Shown: positions 1 through 5,453 of the stretch, in pieces
Layout of the letters: each line of letters starts with the position of its first letter
How positions within the stretch are numbered: position 1 is the stretch's first letter
From: Alphaproteobacteria bacterium
Lineage (GTDB): Bacteria; Pseudomonadota; Alphaproteobacteria; Micavibrionales; Micavibrionaceae
Direction: 5' to 3'
Length of the DNA: 5,453 nucleotides
NCBI GenBank assembly: GCA_016763095.1
Contig: JAESUK010000001.1
Span: 1 to 5,453, forward strand
Made by a program: the position numbers and the translations under genes
Notes under the pieces: generated by a model
The model's database searches: none
Told to the model about the DNA's origin: nothing
The model's input: only the letters and a program-made list of their open reading frames with translations

Positions 1-728
1 CCATTTCCTTCTGATCTATGAATAATTACGAAGGGTGTGTTACAGCCTGCATCTTGGTAGTCAGCGCTTCCGCCCTTCCCCGCTGAGCGTGCAAGAATAG
101 ATTCTGGATCGCTTGCATGTTGAGAGATGACAACAGGTGCACGGTTTGAGTGTGCCCCACTGTCAGTTCCTATTTGAAAAATATTATCAAGGTTTGGACC
201 TGGTGAGAGATCGCTTGCATTGCATGTTAAGTATCCAGATAAATATACGGTGAAGCCATCGTTTTCGTTGAATTCCGATGATGTGATGGAATTTTCAGAT
301 AATAGAATATTGTCCACGTTATTGAAGGAGAGCACGTTACCCATTCCAGAAATACCGAATTTCTTTTGAGGCGATTCATTTGCAGGCGAGTATAGATTGT
401 ATGTTGATCCACCTATTCCTATATTTTTTAATGTGGCGATGTCTGTATTTGGATCTACTTGGTAGTTATCTGCTCTATAATCGAGTAGAAGGTCGCCGTA
501 TTTTTCTTGCTGGTTTCTTGGGTCTTCGTGATCAATGATATAGTCGGCAATTGCCCCTGTAAGTGTGTAGGATTTTATTTCTCCATATTTTAGTGCTGTG
601 CCGTCTGTACGAGAAACTGGCTCGGTGAAAGTTAATCGTGCATCCACCATATCGTTCATGGCACACCCTGCAAAAAGTGAGGTAATACTTAGTGTTGCGA
701 GGGCTTTAACCATTCTTGGGGTGATCAT
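1..728 (-). CDS. Predicted outer-membrane lipoprotein, possible LamG/concanavalin-like domain (5' part; 3' end beyond window)
   Basis: An open frame of 242 codons runs to the left edge without a stop, so the C-terminus is missing. The N-terminus is a lipoprotein signal: Arg5 and Lys8, a hydrophobic stretch at about residues 9-19, then SLFAGC with the lipidated Cys at 22. Phe at -3 is less usual than Leu. The residue after Cys is Ala, not Asp, which by the E. coli rule favours outer-membrane sorting. From about residue 79 the pattern looks like a jelly-roll lectin-type fold: LLLDYRADN (80-88), GNVLSFNNVDNILLSENS (130-147), DGFTVYLSGYL (157-167) and NIFQIGTDS (182-190). These resemble the WLDA, LSFDG, FTV.. 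and IF.IG strands of LamG-like proteins. Cys169 and Cys229 could pair. The fold is an inference from pattern; no function is assigned. It occupies the usual place of pal but shows no OmpA-like motif in the visible part. Met1 is chosen over Met6 because AAGGA lies 11 nt upstream. Confidence 0.75.
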   Translation of the reverse strand, partial: MITPRMVKALATLSITSLFAGCAMNDMVDARLTFTEPVSRTDGTALKYGEIKSYTLTGAIADYIIDHEDPRNQQEKYGDLLLDYRADNYQVDPNTDIATLKNIGIGGSTYNLYSPANESPQKKFGISGMGNVLSFNNVDNILLSENSITSSEFNENDGFTVYLSGYLTCNASDLSPGPNLDNIFQIGTDSGAHSNRAPVVISQHASDPESILARSAGKGGSADYQDAGCNTPFVIIHRSEGN

Positions 729-739
729 TATCCTGGACG

Positions 740-744
740 TCCTT
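740..744 (-). promoter_or_regulatory. Probable ribosome binding site of the lipoprotein gene
   Basis: AAGGA on the minus strand lies 11 nt before the ATG at 728, slightly longer than ideal spacing. It supports that ATG rather than the in-frame Met6 codon at 713, for which it would be about 26 nt away. It sits next to the palindrome GGACGTCC at 735-742, for which no role is evident. Confidence 0.45.
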
Positions 745-794
745 TTTGTGATTTTTGTATTATGTTATCTGTGATTGATTCACGCATGTGTTTA

Positions 795-809
795 GCAGAA
801 ATTATCTGC
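795..809. repeat. Short inverted repeat between tolB and the lipoprotein gene
   Basis: GCAGA and TCTGC form a perfect 5-bp inverted repeat around a 5-nt centre, TAATT on the minus strand. No T-run follows, so it is not a convincing intrinsic terminator. It overlaps the GATAAT candidate -10 element and could therefore be an operator half-site pair, but it is short enough to be chance. The rest of the 729-850 gap shows no small gene or strong terminator. Confidence 0.3.
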
Positions 810-828
810 AGTTCAAGTGTGTTTTCAT
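801..828 (-). promoter_or_regulatory. Weak candidate promoter for the lipoprotein gene
   Basis: In the gap after tolB the minus strand has ATGAAA (823-828, four of six matches to TTGACA), a 16-nt spacer and GATAAT (801-806, five of six matches to TATAAT). It would give a leader of about 65 nt. The region is AT-rich, so such matches arise easily by chance. CATAAT at 759-764 is another -10-like hexamer but lacks a partner. Confidence 0.25.
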
Positions 829-850
829 AAGATATTTTGTGTTGTGGGTT

Positions 851-2173
851 TTATTGTCCGTGCAATGGTGACCATGCAGGATCAGAGCCATCATGAGGGG
901 TTTTTAGCTGCCATTCGTGGTACCCAGTTAGATCAATTGCGTAGAGTTTTGCAATGCGACGTTTACCTTGTGGTACTTCTTTAAAGTATGACAAATAACG
1001 CCCGTTTGGAGCCCATGTAGGACCCTCTACATGGTAGGCAGTTGTTATCAAACGCTCGCCTGATCCATCAGGCTTCATTACACCAATATAGAATTTTCCT
1101 TTTAACATCTTTGTAAAGGCGATGAGGTCGCCACGGGGTGACCAAACAGGGTTCGCGTAACGTCCCTTTCCAAAGCTGATACGTTTGGCTGAATCTCCAT
1201 GTGTTTCAATGATGTAGAGTTGTTGTGAACCACCGCGGTCAGATTCAAAGACAATTTTTGAGCCATTTGGTGAGTAGGTTGGGCTTGTATCAATTCCAGA
1301 GTTTCTGGTAATACGGCGCGCTCTGTTGGTTTTGAGGTTTAACTCGTAAATATCAGAGTTTCCGCCTTTCGCCATACTCATGGTCACTTTTTCTCCATCA
1401 GGAGAAAAGCGTGGAGCAAACGTCATACCAGGAAAGTCACCGAGTATGGTTTGGCGACCTGTTTGTAAGTTATAAAGATAGACGCGAGGCTTTCCATTTT
1501 TATAGGAAAGATAGGTAATCATTTGTTCGTTTGGAGAAAAGCGTGGTGTAAGTACAAGCTCTTTCCCACTTGTAAGATATTTATGATTTGCTCCGTCCAA
1601 GTCCATGATCGCCAAGCGTTTGGTTTTTTGCCGCATGGAGCCTGTTTCGGCAATGTAAACAATACGAGAATCAAAATAGCCATTCTCCCCTGTCATACGC
1701 TGATAAATATCGTCAGAGATTAAATGTGCTATACGTCTCCAGTTTGATCCATTGGCAACATATGCCATGCCGTTCAATTGTCGTTGTGAGAAAACATCCC
1801 AAAGACGATATTCAATGCGGGTGTTTCCTTTGCCTTCATCAATAAGCTTTGCAGAGACGAGTGCCTTGGCATTTATGGAGCGCCATTCGCCAAAGCGAGG
1901 GGCTTCCGCAGTTGAAGCTGGGTCTTGGATATAGCTGTTCTTGTCAATTTTTCTAAAAAGCCCAGAGGACATCAAATCATTTGAGATGATCATTGGTATG
2001 TCATGCGCCATTTGACGTTGAGATGGCGATGTTGTCGCAAATTCAGGAATCGCGACGGAAATAGGTTCAACCGTTGCTGTTGTAATATCAATTCTTGTTT
2101 GTGCGTTTGCTATCGAAGTGAAGCAAAATAAACACATAGAAATTGTGAAAATGACGAGTATTAGGTTGCGCAT
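851..2173 (-). CDS. tolB: TolB, periplasmic beta-propeller of the Tol-Pal system
   Basis: TolB is the soluble periplasmic protein that binds Pal and TolA in turn during outer-membrane constriction. The 440-residue length is close to E. coli TolB (430). Residues 1-24 are a Sec signal peptide with an IANA-Q cleavage site. An N-terminal alpha/beta domain spans about 25-160, beginning RIDITTATVEPISVAIPEF. A six-bladed propeller of WD40-like PD40 repeats follows, marked by evenly spaced P-x-[FYW]-[SA]-P motifs at 210, 254, 298, 342, 385 and 432. The family's closing PAWSP motif is present at 432-436. The start codon overlaps the tolA stop by one base (TAATG), and AAGAGGT at 2182-2188 inside tolA is a good ribosome binding site 8 nt upstream. 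Translation is therefore probably coupled to tolA. No truncation or frameshift is seen. Confidence 0.97.
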   Translation of the reverse strand: MRNLILVIFTISMCLFCFTSIANAQTRIDITTATVEPISVAIPEFATTSPSQRQMAHDIPMIISNDLMSSGLFRKIDKNSYIQDPASTAEAPRFGEWRSINAKALVSAKLIDEGKGNTRIEYRLWDVFSQRQLNGMAYVANGSNWRRIAHLISDDIYQRMTGENGYFDSRIVYIAETGSMRQKTKRLAIMDLDGANHKYLTSGKELVLTPRFSPNEQMITYLSYKNGKPRVYLYNLQTGRQTILGDFPGMTFAPRFSPDGEKVTMSMAKGGNSDIYELNLKTNRARRITRNSGIDTSPTYSPNGSKIVFESDRGGSQQLYIIETHGDSAKRISFGKGRYANPVWSPRGDLIAFTKMLKGKFYIGVMKPDGSGERLITTAYHVEGPTWAPNGRYLSYFKEVPQGKRRIAKLYAIDLTGYHEWQLKTPHDGSDPAWSPLHGQ

Positions 2174-3027
2174 TAGAACATACCTCTTGGGTCAAAGTTG
2201 AATATCATATCTTTCCAAAGATCATACTTGTTTGGAGGAAGATTTAAAGGACTACATGCTGGATTTCGAATTGCACGCACGGCATTGTCTGCGGCGGCAC
2301 GGAAGAATGGATCGTTTTGATATCTAAATTTATCTGTTATATCGACACTTTTAACGGTTCTGTCTGGGAAAGATTTTATCCTTAGTTCAACGGTGAGTAA
2401 ATCAGCATCACGCGCTCCTGGTAATAAATTCCAACAGCCTCCAATTTGTTCACTTACAGCACTTAATTCACTTGTTGTCCATGTTTCTGCCACCTGTCCT
2501 TGTTGGGTGTTTTCTGGATCTGATTGTTCTTCCTCTGGAGATAGATTTTTAAGAACAGCTTGGTTTTTAAGAACAGCACTCATAAGTTCATTGAAGCTTT
2601 TGTCCTCTTTTTTAGGTTCTGGTTTCTTGACCTCTTTTGGTTTTTTAATCTTTGGTTTTTTAAGAATAAATTCTTTGGGCGGAGGTGGTTTTTTCTCTAC
2701 ATGCTTCTCAATTTTTTTTATTTCCTTAGGTTGTTTGTCGGCTTTCTTGGGGGTGGGAAGTTGATCTGCTTTTGGTGGAGTCTTTATAGGTTTTTTGTCC
2801 TTTTTAGGCTCTGGCTTTTTAATCTCTTTTGGTGGCTTTGTTGTTTTTATGACATCATCGATCATAGCAATTTCAATAGAAATTGGCTGAGGGGCAATAT
2901 ATTCGCGGGTTTTTATATGTGGTAAACCAACGATTGCGATTATAACGATCACAACATGAAAGAGCAGAGAGTACATAAATGTAACTCCCATCCCTGCCTG
3001 ATATTGTTCTCTGCTTGGTCCTGCCAT
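2173..3027 (-). CDS. tolA: TolA, inner-membrane-anchored energy transducer
   Basis: TolA spans the periplasm and relays proton-motive force from TolQR to TolB/Pal at the outer membrane. The 284-residue protein has one membrane segment at about 16-35 that carries S20-LLF-H24. This matches the SxxxH spacing that couples TolA and TonB to their motor proteins. A Lys/Pro-rich linker (about 61-143) follows, shorter than the long Ala/Lys helix of E. coli TolA (421 residues). The C-terminal domain (about 185-284) has GCWNLLPGARDADL, DPFFRAAADNAVRAIRNPACSP and LPPNKYDLW, a typical alphaproteobacterial form. Cys198 and Cys258 could form the domain's disulfide. The gene begins 12 nt after the tolR stop. 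No clear Shine-Dalgarno is seen before the ATG, so coupling to tolR is likely. Met13 is an alternative start but would cut the N-terminus close to the membrane segment. Confidence 0.95.
   Translation of the reverse strand: MAGPSREQYQAGMGVTFMYSLLFHVVIVIIAIVGLPHIKTREYIAPQPISIEIAMIDDVIKTTKPPKEIKKPEPKKDKKPIKTPPKADQLPTPKKADKQPKEIKKIEKHVEKKPPPPKEFILKKPKIKKPKEVKKPEPKKEDKSFNELMSAVLKNQAVLKNLSPEEEQSDPENTQQGQVAETWTTSELSAVSEQIGGCWNLLPGARDADLLTVELRIKSFPDRTVKSVDITDKFRYQNDPFFRAAADNAVRAIRNPACSPLNLPPNKYDLWKDMIFNFDPRGMF
2542..2577 (-). repeat. Two tandem 18-nt in-frame units in tolA
   Basis: Units 2560-2577 and 2542-2559 share the 14-mer GCTGTTCTTAAAAA at their 5' ends and encode AVLKNQ then AVLKNL (TolA residues 151-162). 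The repeat lies at the join between the Lys/Pro linker and the C-terminal domain. It looks like a small in-frame duplication by slippage. Confidence 0.7.
2608..2826 (-). repeat. Lys/Pro-rich linker of TolA bounded by two copies of a 9-residue motif
   Basis: EIKKPEPKK (residues 68-76, bases 2800-2826) and EVKKPEPKK (residues 132-140, bases 2608-2634) bracket a low-complexity stretch rich in K and P, including KKPPPPK at 112-118. Such linkers act as extended spacers across the periplasm. The DNA is strongly purine-biased on the coding strand, which creates long spurious open frames on the plus strand. Confidence 0.65.
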
Positions 3028-3039
3028 TGGTGTTGTTTA

Positions 3040-3489
3040 TTATCTTGCTGGTTCTGAGAGGAGGGCTACTTTTGAAAAGCCCGCTTTGTTGACTATACTA
3101 ATAACTGTCATAATTTTTCCGTATTCAATGTCTTGGTCGCCACGAATAAAGACTTTTTGTTCTTTAAAGTTTTCGCCTGCAACAGACTTAAGGAGTGAAG
3201 GTAGTTTTTTGAGGCTTACTTGTGATTTTCCTACATAAACATTTCCATTAGAATTTATGGTCACTTCAATTGGCTTATTATTGTTTTCTGCAATGGCGGG
3301 TGCGTCTGCATTTGGTAAGTTAACTTCGACACCTGCGGTAAGTAGCGGTGCCGTTACCATGAAGACAATGAGGAGAACCAACATAACATCCACGAAGGGA
3401 GTTACGTTTATCTCTGACATTTGTCGGTACGCACCTGTTCTACGTCCTGATCTTGATCTACCTGATCCTTGGTTAACGGATGCCCCCAT
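3040..3489 (-). CDS. tolR: TolR, proton-channel subunit of the Tol motor
   Basis: TolR (ExbD/TolR family) pairs with TolQ to form the proton-driven inner-membrane motor. From the start chosen here it has 149 residues (E. coli 142). It has a short basic cytoplasmic tail (RSRSGRRTG), the family signature MSEINVTPFVDVMLVLLIVF with the channel Asp at residue 34 in the single membrane segment (about 33-53), and a periplasmic domain including VFIRGDQDIEYGKIM. A longer in-frame reading starts at 3519, adding 10 residues (MKIAEKRWLN), but that stretch lies wholly inside tolQ. The ATG at 3489 has AAGGTGG six bases upstream, follows the tolQ TAA by one base, and gives the MGAS start common in alphaproteobacterial TolR. 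The gene ends in two tandem TAA codons. Confidence 0.95.
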   Translation of the reverse strand: MGASVNQGSGRSRSGRRTGAYRQMSEINVTPFVDVMLVLLIVFMVTAPLLTAGVEVNLPNADAPAIAENNNKPIEVTINSNGNVYVGKSQVSLKKLPSLLKSVAGENFKEQKVFIRGDQDIEYGKIMTVISIVNKAGFSKVALLSEPAR

Positions 3490-3490
3490 G

Positions 3491-4252
3491 TTAAGCCACC
3501 TTTTTTCCGCGATTTTCACGGCTGTCTATGTGGCGGGAAAGAATGGTCATAAATTCAGATGAAAATGCATCCAAGCGATCCGCATAACGGTTAATAGATG
3601 TTGAAAACACGTTGAAGGCAACCACAGCAGGAATCGCAGCCACGAGACCAAGAGCTGTCGCAAATACAGCTTCAGCAATTCCCGGTGCGACCACGGCGAG
3701 AGATGTATTGTTTGCGCCTGCAATGGCGGTAAAGCTGTTCATGATTCCCCATACAGTTCCGAAGAGACCTATAAACGTTGCTGTTGAGCCAACGCTTGCC
3801 AAAAATGTCATCCCGCGTTCAAGATTATTCATTTCGCGTCCAATGGAAAGTGACATGGCACGTTCAACACGTTGTTGAAGTCCCGCTTGCAATGGCTGGG
3901 AAGATGGAAGTCCCGTTGATGTGGCGGTTTTCCATTCATCCATGCCTGCAACAAATGTATTTAAGAGTGGGTCTGAAGAGCTTTTCTTTACGCGTTCATA
4001 CAATTTATCAAGGGCTTCACCAGACCAGAAGGCATCTTCAAAGCGCCCTGCTCGTCTGTTTAAATTTGTGAGTGTAATTTTCTTTGCGAGCATAATTGTC
4101 CAAGACCAGACGGAGGCAAAGATAAGCATTGCGATCACGATTTTAACAATGATATCCGCCTGCATAAACATTCCGAAAACGCTAAAATCTAGGTTATGTG
4201 TTCCTGATAAAACAGCATTTTGAACTGATGATACTGCTGTGGATGAGCTCAT
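3491..4252 (-). CDS. tolQ: TolQ, inner-membrane proton-channel protein of the Tol system
   Basis: TolQ (MotA/TolQ/ExbB family) forms the oligomeric ring around TolR and TolA segments in the inner membrane. The 253-residue protein has three membrane helices at about 34-56, 147-170 and 193-216, with a large cytoplasmic loop between the first two. The signature IGLFGTVWGIM is at 161-171. Thr157 (in GSTAT) and Thr199 (in VFATALGL) fall where TolQ and ExbB carry channel-lining threonines. VAPGIAEAVFATALGLVAAIPAV at the third helix is near-identical in character to E. coli TolQ. The start is supported by the strong site at 4258-4266. Its stop is one base from the tolR ATG. The 49-nt gap to ybgC holds no evident promoter, so it is probably carried on the message from upstream. 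Confidence 0.97.
   Translation of the reverse strand: MSSSTAVSSVQNAVLSGTHNLDFSVFGMFMQADIIVKIVIAMLIFASVWSWTIMLAKKITLTNLNRRAGRFEDAFWSGEALDKLYERVKKSSSDPLLNTFVAGMDEWKTATSTGLPSSQPLQAGLQQRVERAMSLSIGREMNNLERGMTFLASVGSTATFIGLFGTVWGIMNSFTAIAGANNTSLAVVAPGIAEAVFATALGLVAAIPAVVAFNVFSTSINRYADRLDAFSSEFMTILSRHIDSRENRGKKVA
3496..3502 (-). promoter_or_regulatory. Ribosome binding site that fixes the tolR start
   Basis: AAGGTGG, within the last codons of tolQ, lies 6 nt before the ATG at 3489 and matches the anti-Shine-Dalgarno consensus at six of seven bases. It decides in favour of the shorter TolR and suggests that ribosomes finishing tolQ reinitiate on tolR. Confidence 0.8.
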
Positions 4253-4257
4253 GCTTA

Positions 4258-4266
4258 TCTCCTCGT
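4258..4266 (-). promoter_or_regulatory. Strong ribosome binding site of tolQ
   Basis: ACGAGGAGA on the minus strand lies just upstream of the tolQ ATG, with the GAGGAG core at good spacing. It is the clearest Shine-Dalgarno in the cluster and suggests independent, efficient initiation of tolQ rather than coupling to ybgC. Confidence 0.75.
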
Positions 4267-4301
4267 AAAAGTTTGATTCCTATACACCGCATTTGAGCAT
4301 T

Positions 4302-4700
4302 CTATATCCCTGCTTGCAAGGTGTTCCTTATATCTTCGGGGATTTTTACAAGATTAGCTGATTTGGTAATACAGGCTAAAACGACATCCATTGTAAATAC
4401 AAGTTCCTCATCACGATATAGGTCGTGTTTCATAATAAACGAGGTGTTTTTTACTTTTATTACGGATGTTTTGAGTTTGAGCATATCATCGAGATAGCAT
4501 GGCTTTAAATAATTTACGTCCATGTGGCGAACAACGAATAGAACCCCAAGTGTTTCGGCAATTTCGCTGTTTGTCCAACCACCGTCACGAAGAAACTCGG
4601 TTCTTCCACGTTCACAGAAACGAATATGGCTTGCGTGATACATAATGCCACCTGCATCGGTGTCTTCATAATATATGCGTATTGGGAGTTCGTGTTTCAT
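4302..4700 (-). CDS. ybgC: YbgC-type acyl-CoA thioesterase (hot-dog fold)
   Basis: The protein is 132 residues, against 134 for E. coli YbgC. The N-terminal signature RIYYEDTDAGGIMYHASHIRF places the catalytic Asp at residue 15 (Asp18 in E. coli) and the conserved His at 22. The ERGRTEFLR helix follows at 30-38. The family hydrolyses acyl-CoA thioesters in the cytoplasm; short-chain and longer acyl substrates have been reported for homologues, and the natural role, perhaps in phospholipid metabolism near the Tol complex, is unsettled. It starts 5 nt after the ruvB stop without a clear Shine-Dalgarno, so it is probably translated by coupling. Its place directly before tolQ is conserved in many proteobacteria, which supports the assignment over other 4-hydroxybenzoyl-CoA thioesterase-like proteins. 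Confidence 0.93.
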   Translation of the reverse strand: MKHELPIRIYYEDTDAGGIMYHASHIRFCERGRTEFLRDGGWTNSEIAETLGVLFVVRHMDVNYLKPCYLDDMLKLKTSVIKVKNTSFIMKHDLYRDEELVFTMDVVLACITKSANLVKIPEDIRNTLQAGI

Positions 4701-4705
4701 GGTTT

Positions 4706-5453
4706 CTATAATAGGTTTGCTTGATCTGTGGTGTTACGTTTGGCGGTAAGCCCCAAGGCTTTATATCCTAGAGCTGAGATACAGCGTCCGCGCGGAGTGC
4801 GTTGAAGGATTCCTTTTTGCAGAAGATATGGCTCAACCACATCTTCGATTACGTCACGTTGTTCAGAGAGTGCCGCCGCGATCGTATCAATTCCAACGGG
4901 TCCGCCGTCATAGTTTTTTACAATACAGTTAAGGTACATGCGATCCATGCTATCCAGCCCCATGTCATCAACATCTAGTTTTTTGAGGGCGGAGTCTGCT
5001 GCTTTTGCATCAATAAGGTCTTGTTGTTTGTTATGAGCAAAGTCCCGCACGCGCCGTGTGAGGCGACCTGCTATACGAGGAGTACCTCTGGAACGTTTTG
5101 CAATTTCATACGCGCCATCGTTGCTCATATTACAATTAAGGAGTGTTGCTGTGCGCTTTACTATGACGGTGAGTTCATCTGGTGAGTAGAACTCTAACCT
5201 TAGTGGTATGCCGAAACGATCCCTTAGTGGGTTTGTTAGAAGTCCGCTTCTTGTTGTTGCCCCAATTAGTGTAAAGGGAGGCAGCTCAATTTGTACAGAG
5301 CGCGCGGCGGGTCCTTCCCCAATGATAAGATCAAGTTTTGCATCTTCCATTGCGGGATAGAGAATTTCTTCGACCGCGGGGTTTAAGCGATGAATTTCAT
5401 CAATGAAGAGAACGTCATGTGGTTGTAAGTTTGTAAGGATCGCGGCGAGATCA
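4706..5453 (-). CDS. ruvB: RuvB, Holliday-junction branch-migration ATPase (3' part; 5' end beyond window)
   Basis: RuvB is the AAA+ hexameric motor that, with RuvA, drives branch migration of Holliday junctions. The reading frame stays open to the right edge, so 248 C-terminal residues of a protein usually near 340 are visible; the Walker A motif is outside. In visible numbering, Walker B is LFIDEIHRL (15-23), the sensor 1 region GATTRSG (64-70), the arginine-finger segment PLRDRFG (75-81) and the sensor 2 region RGTPRIAGRLTRR (122-134). The C-terminal winged helix includes GGPVGIDTIA (183-192) and the closing QRTPRGR (217-223). The Met codon at 5350 lies inside the protein (PAMEDAKLD) and is not the start. 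In alphaproteobacteria ruvC-ruvA-ruvB commonly precedes tol genes, so ruvA probably lies just beyond the right edge. Confidence 0.97.
   Translation of the reverse strand, partial: DLAAILTNLQPHDVLFIDEIHRLNPAVEEILYPAMEDAKLDLIIGEGPAARSVQIELPPFTLIGATTRSGLLTNPLRDRFGIPLRLEFYSPDELTVIVKRTATLLNCNMSNDGAYEIAKRSRGTPRIAGRLTRRVRDFAHNKQQDLIDAKAADSALKKLDVDDMGLDSMDRMYLNCIVKNYDGGPVGIDTIAAALSEQRDVIEDVVEPYLLQKGILQRTPRGRCISALGYKALGLTAKRNTTDQANLL

Noticed and set aside
227..412. 61-codon open frame on the minus strand
   Set aside because: It lies inside the lipoprotein gene in another frame, has no ribosome site or recognisable motif, and the larger frame has a signal peptide and uninterrupted coding pattern.
735..742. 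Palindrome GGACGTCC before the lipoprotein start
   Set aside because: An 8-bp palindrome without extension or a second copy is expected by chance; its GGA overlaps the probable ribosome site, which explains it well enough.
2393..2925. Two plus-strand open frames of about 120 codons opposite tolA, one Phe-rich and seemingly membrane-like
   Set aside because: They are the antisense of the Lys/Pro-rich tolA linker: complements of AAA and AAG codons read as Phe and Leu, so the hydrophobic look is an artefact.
3257..4223. Plus-strand open frames opposite tolR and tolQ
   Set aside because: They are shadows of strongly conserved genes, with no ribosome sites or family resemblance.
4253..4301. Possible internal promoter in the ybgC-tolQ gap
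   Set aside because: No paired -35 and -10 elements can be made out in the 49 nt; the only clear signal is the tolQ ribosome binding site.
5348..5350. ATG at 5350 as the ruvB start
   Set aside because: The frame continues upstream through LFIDEIHRL, the Walker B motif, so the Met is internal and the gene is only cut by the window edge.

Overview
The window is one face of a cell-envelope gene cluster, with every recognisable gene on the minus strand. Read in the direction of transcription (right to left) the order is ruvB (3' part only), ybgC, tolQ, tolR, tolA, tolB, then a 122-nt gap and the 5' part of an unrecognised lipoprotein gene that runs off the left edge. No RNA gene, insertion sequence, CRISPR array or integrase is visible.

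The order ruvB-ybgC-tolQRAB and the sequence of the TolA C-terminal domain (a GCWN...PGARDAD segment, then NPACSPLNLPPNKYDLW and FDPRGMF) fit an alphaproteobacterium. The DNA is rather AT-rich by eye for that class, which could suit one of its lower-GC lineages; family or genus cannot be named from this window. Genes are tightly packed: ruvB to ybgC 5 nt, ybgC to tolQ 49 nt, tolQ to tolR 1 nt, tolR to tolA 12 nt, and tolA and tolB share one base (TAATG). This packing implies one polycistronic message entering from beyond the right edge and extensive translational coupling. No promoter or intrinsic terminator is evident within the tol genes.

Functionally, TolQ and TolR form the inner-membrane proton channel, TolA carries the energy across the periplasm, and TolB is the periplasmic beta-propeller that normally shuttles between TolA and the peptidoglycan-binding lipoprotein Pal. 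Together they constrict the outer membrane at division and keep it intact. YbgC is a hot-dog acyl-CoA thioesterase that commonly travels with tol genes. RuvB is the Holliday-junction branch-migration motor and is linked by position only.

The main departure from textbook layout is at the left. The slot after tolB, usually held by pal, holds a different predicted lipoprotein. After a lipobox cysteine its sequence resembles a LamG/concanavalin-like jelly-roll rather than an OmpA-type peptidoglycan-binding domain. It is incomplete here, and whether pal follows it or lies elsewhere cannot be seen.
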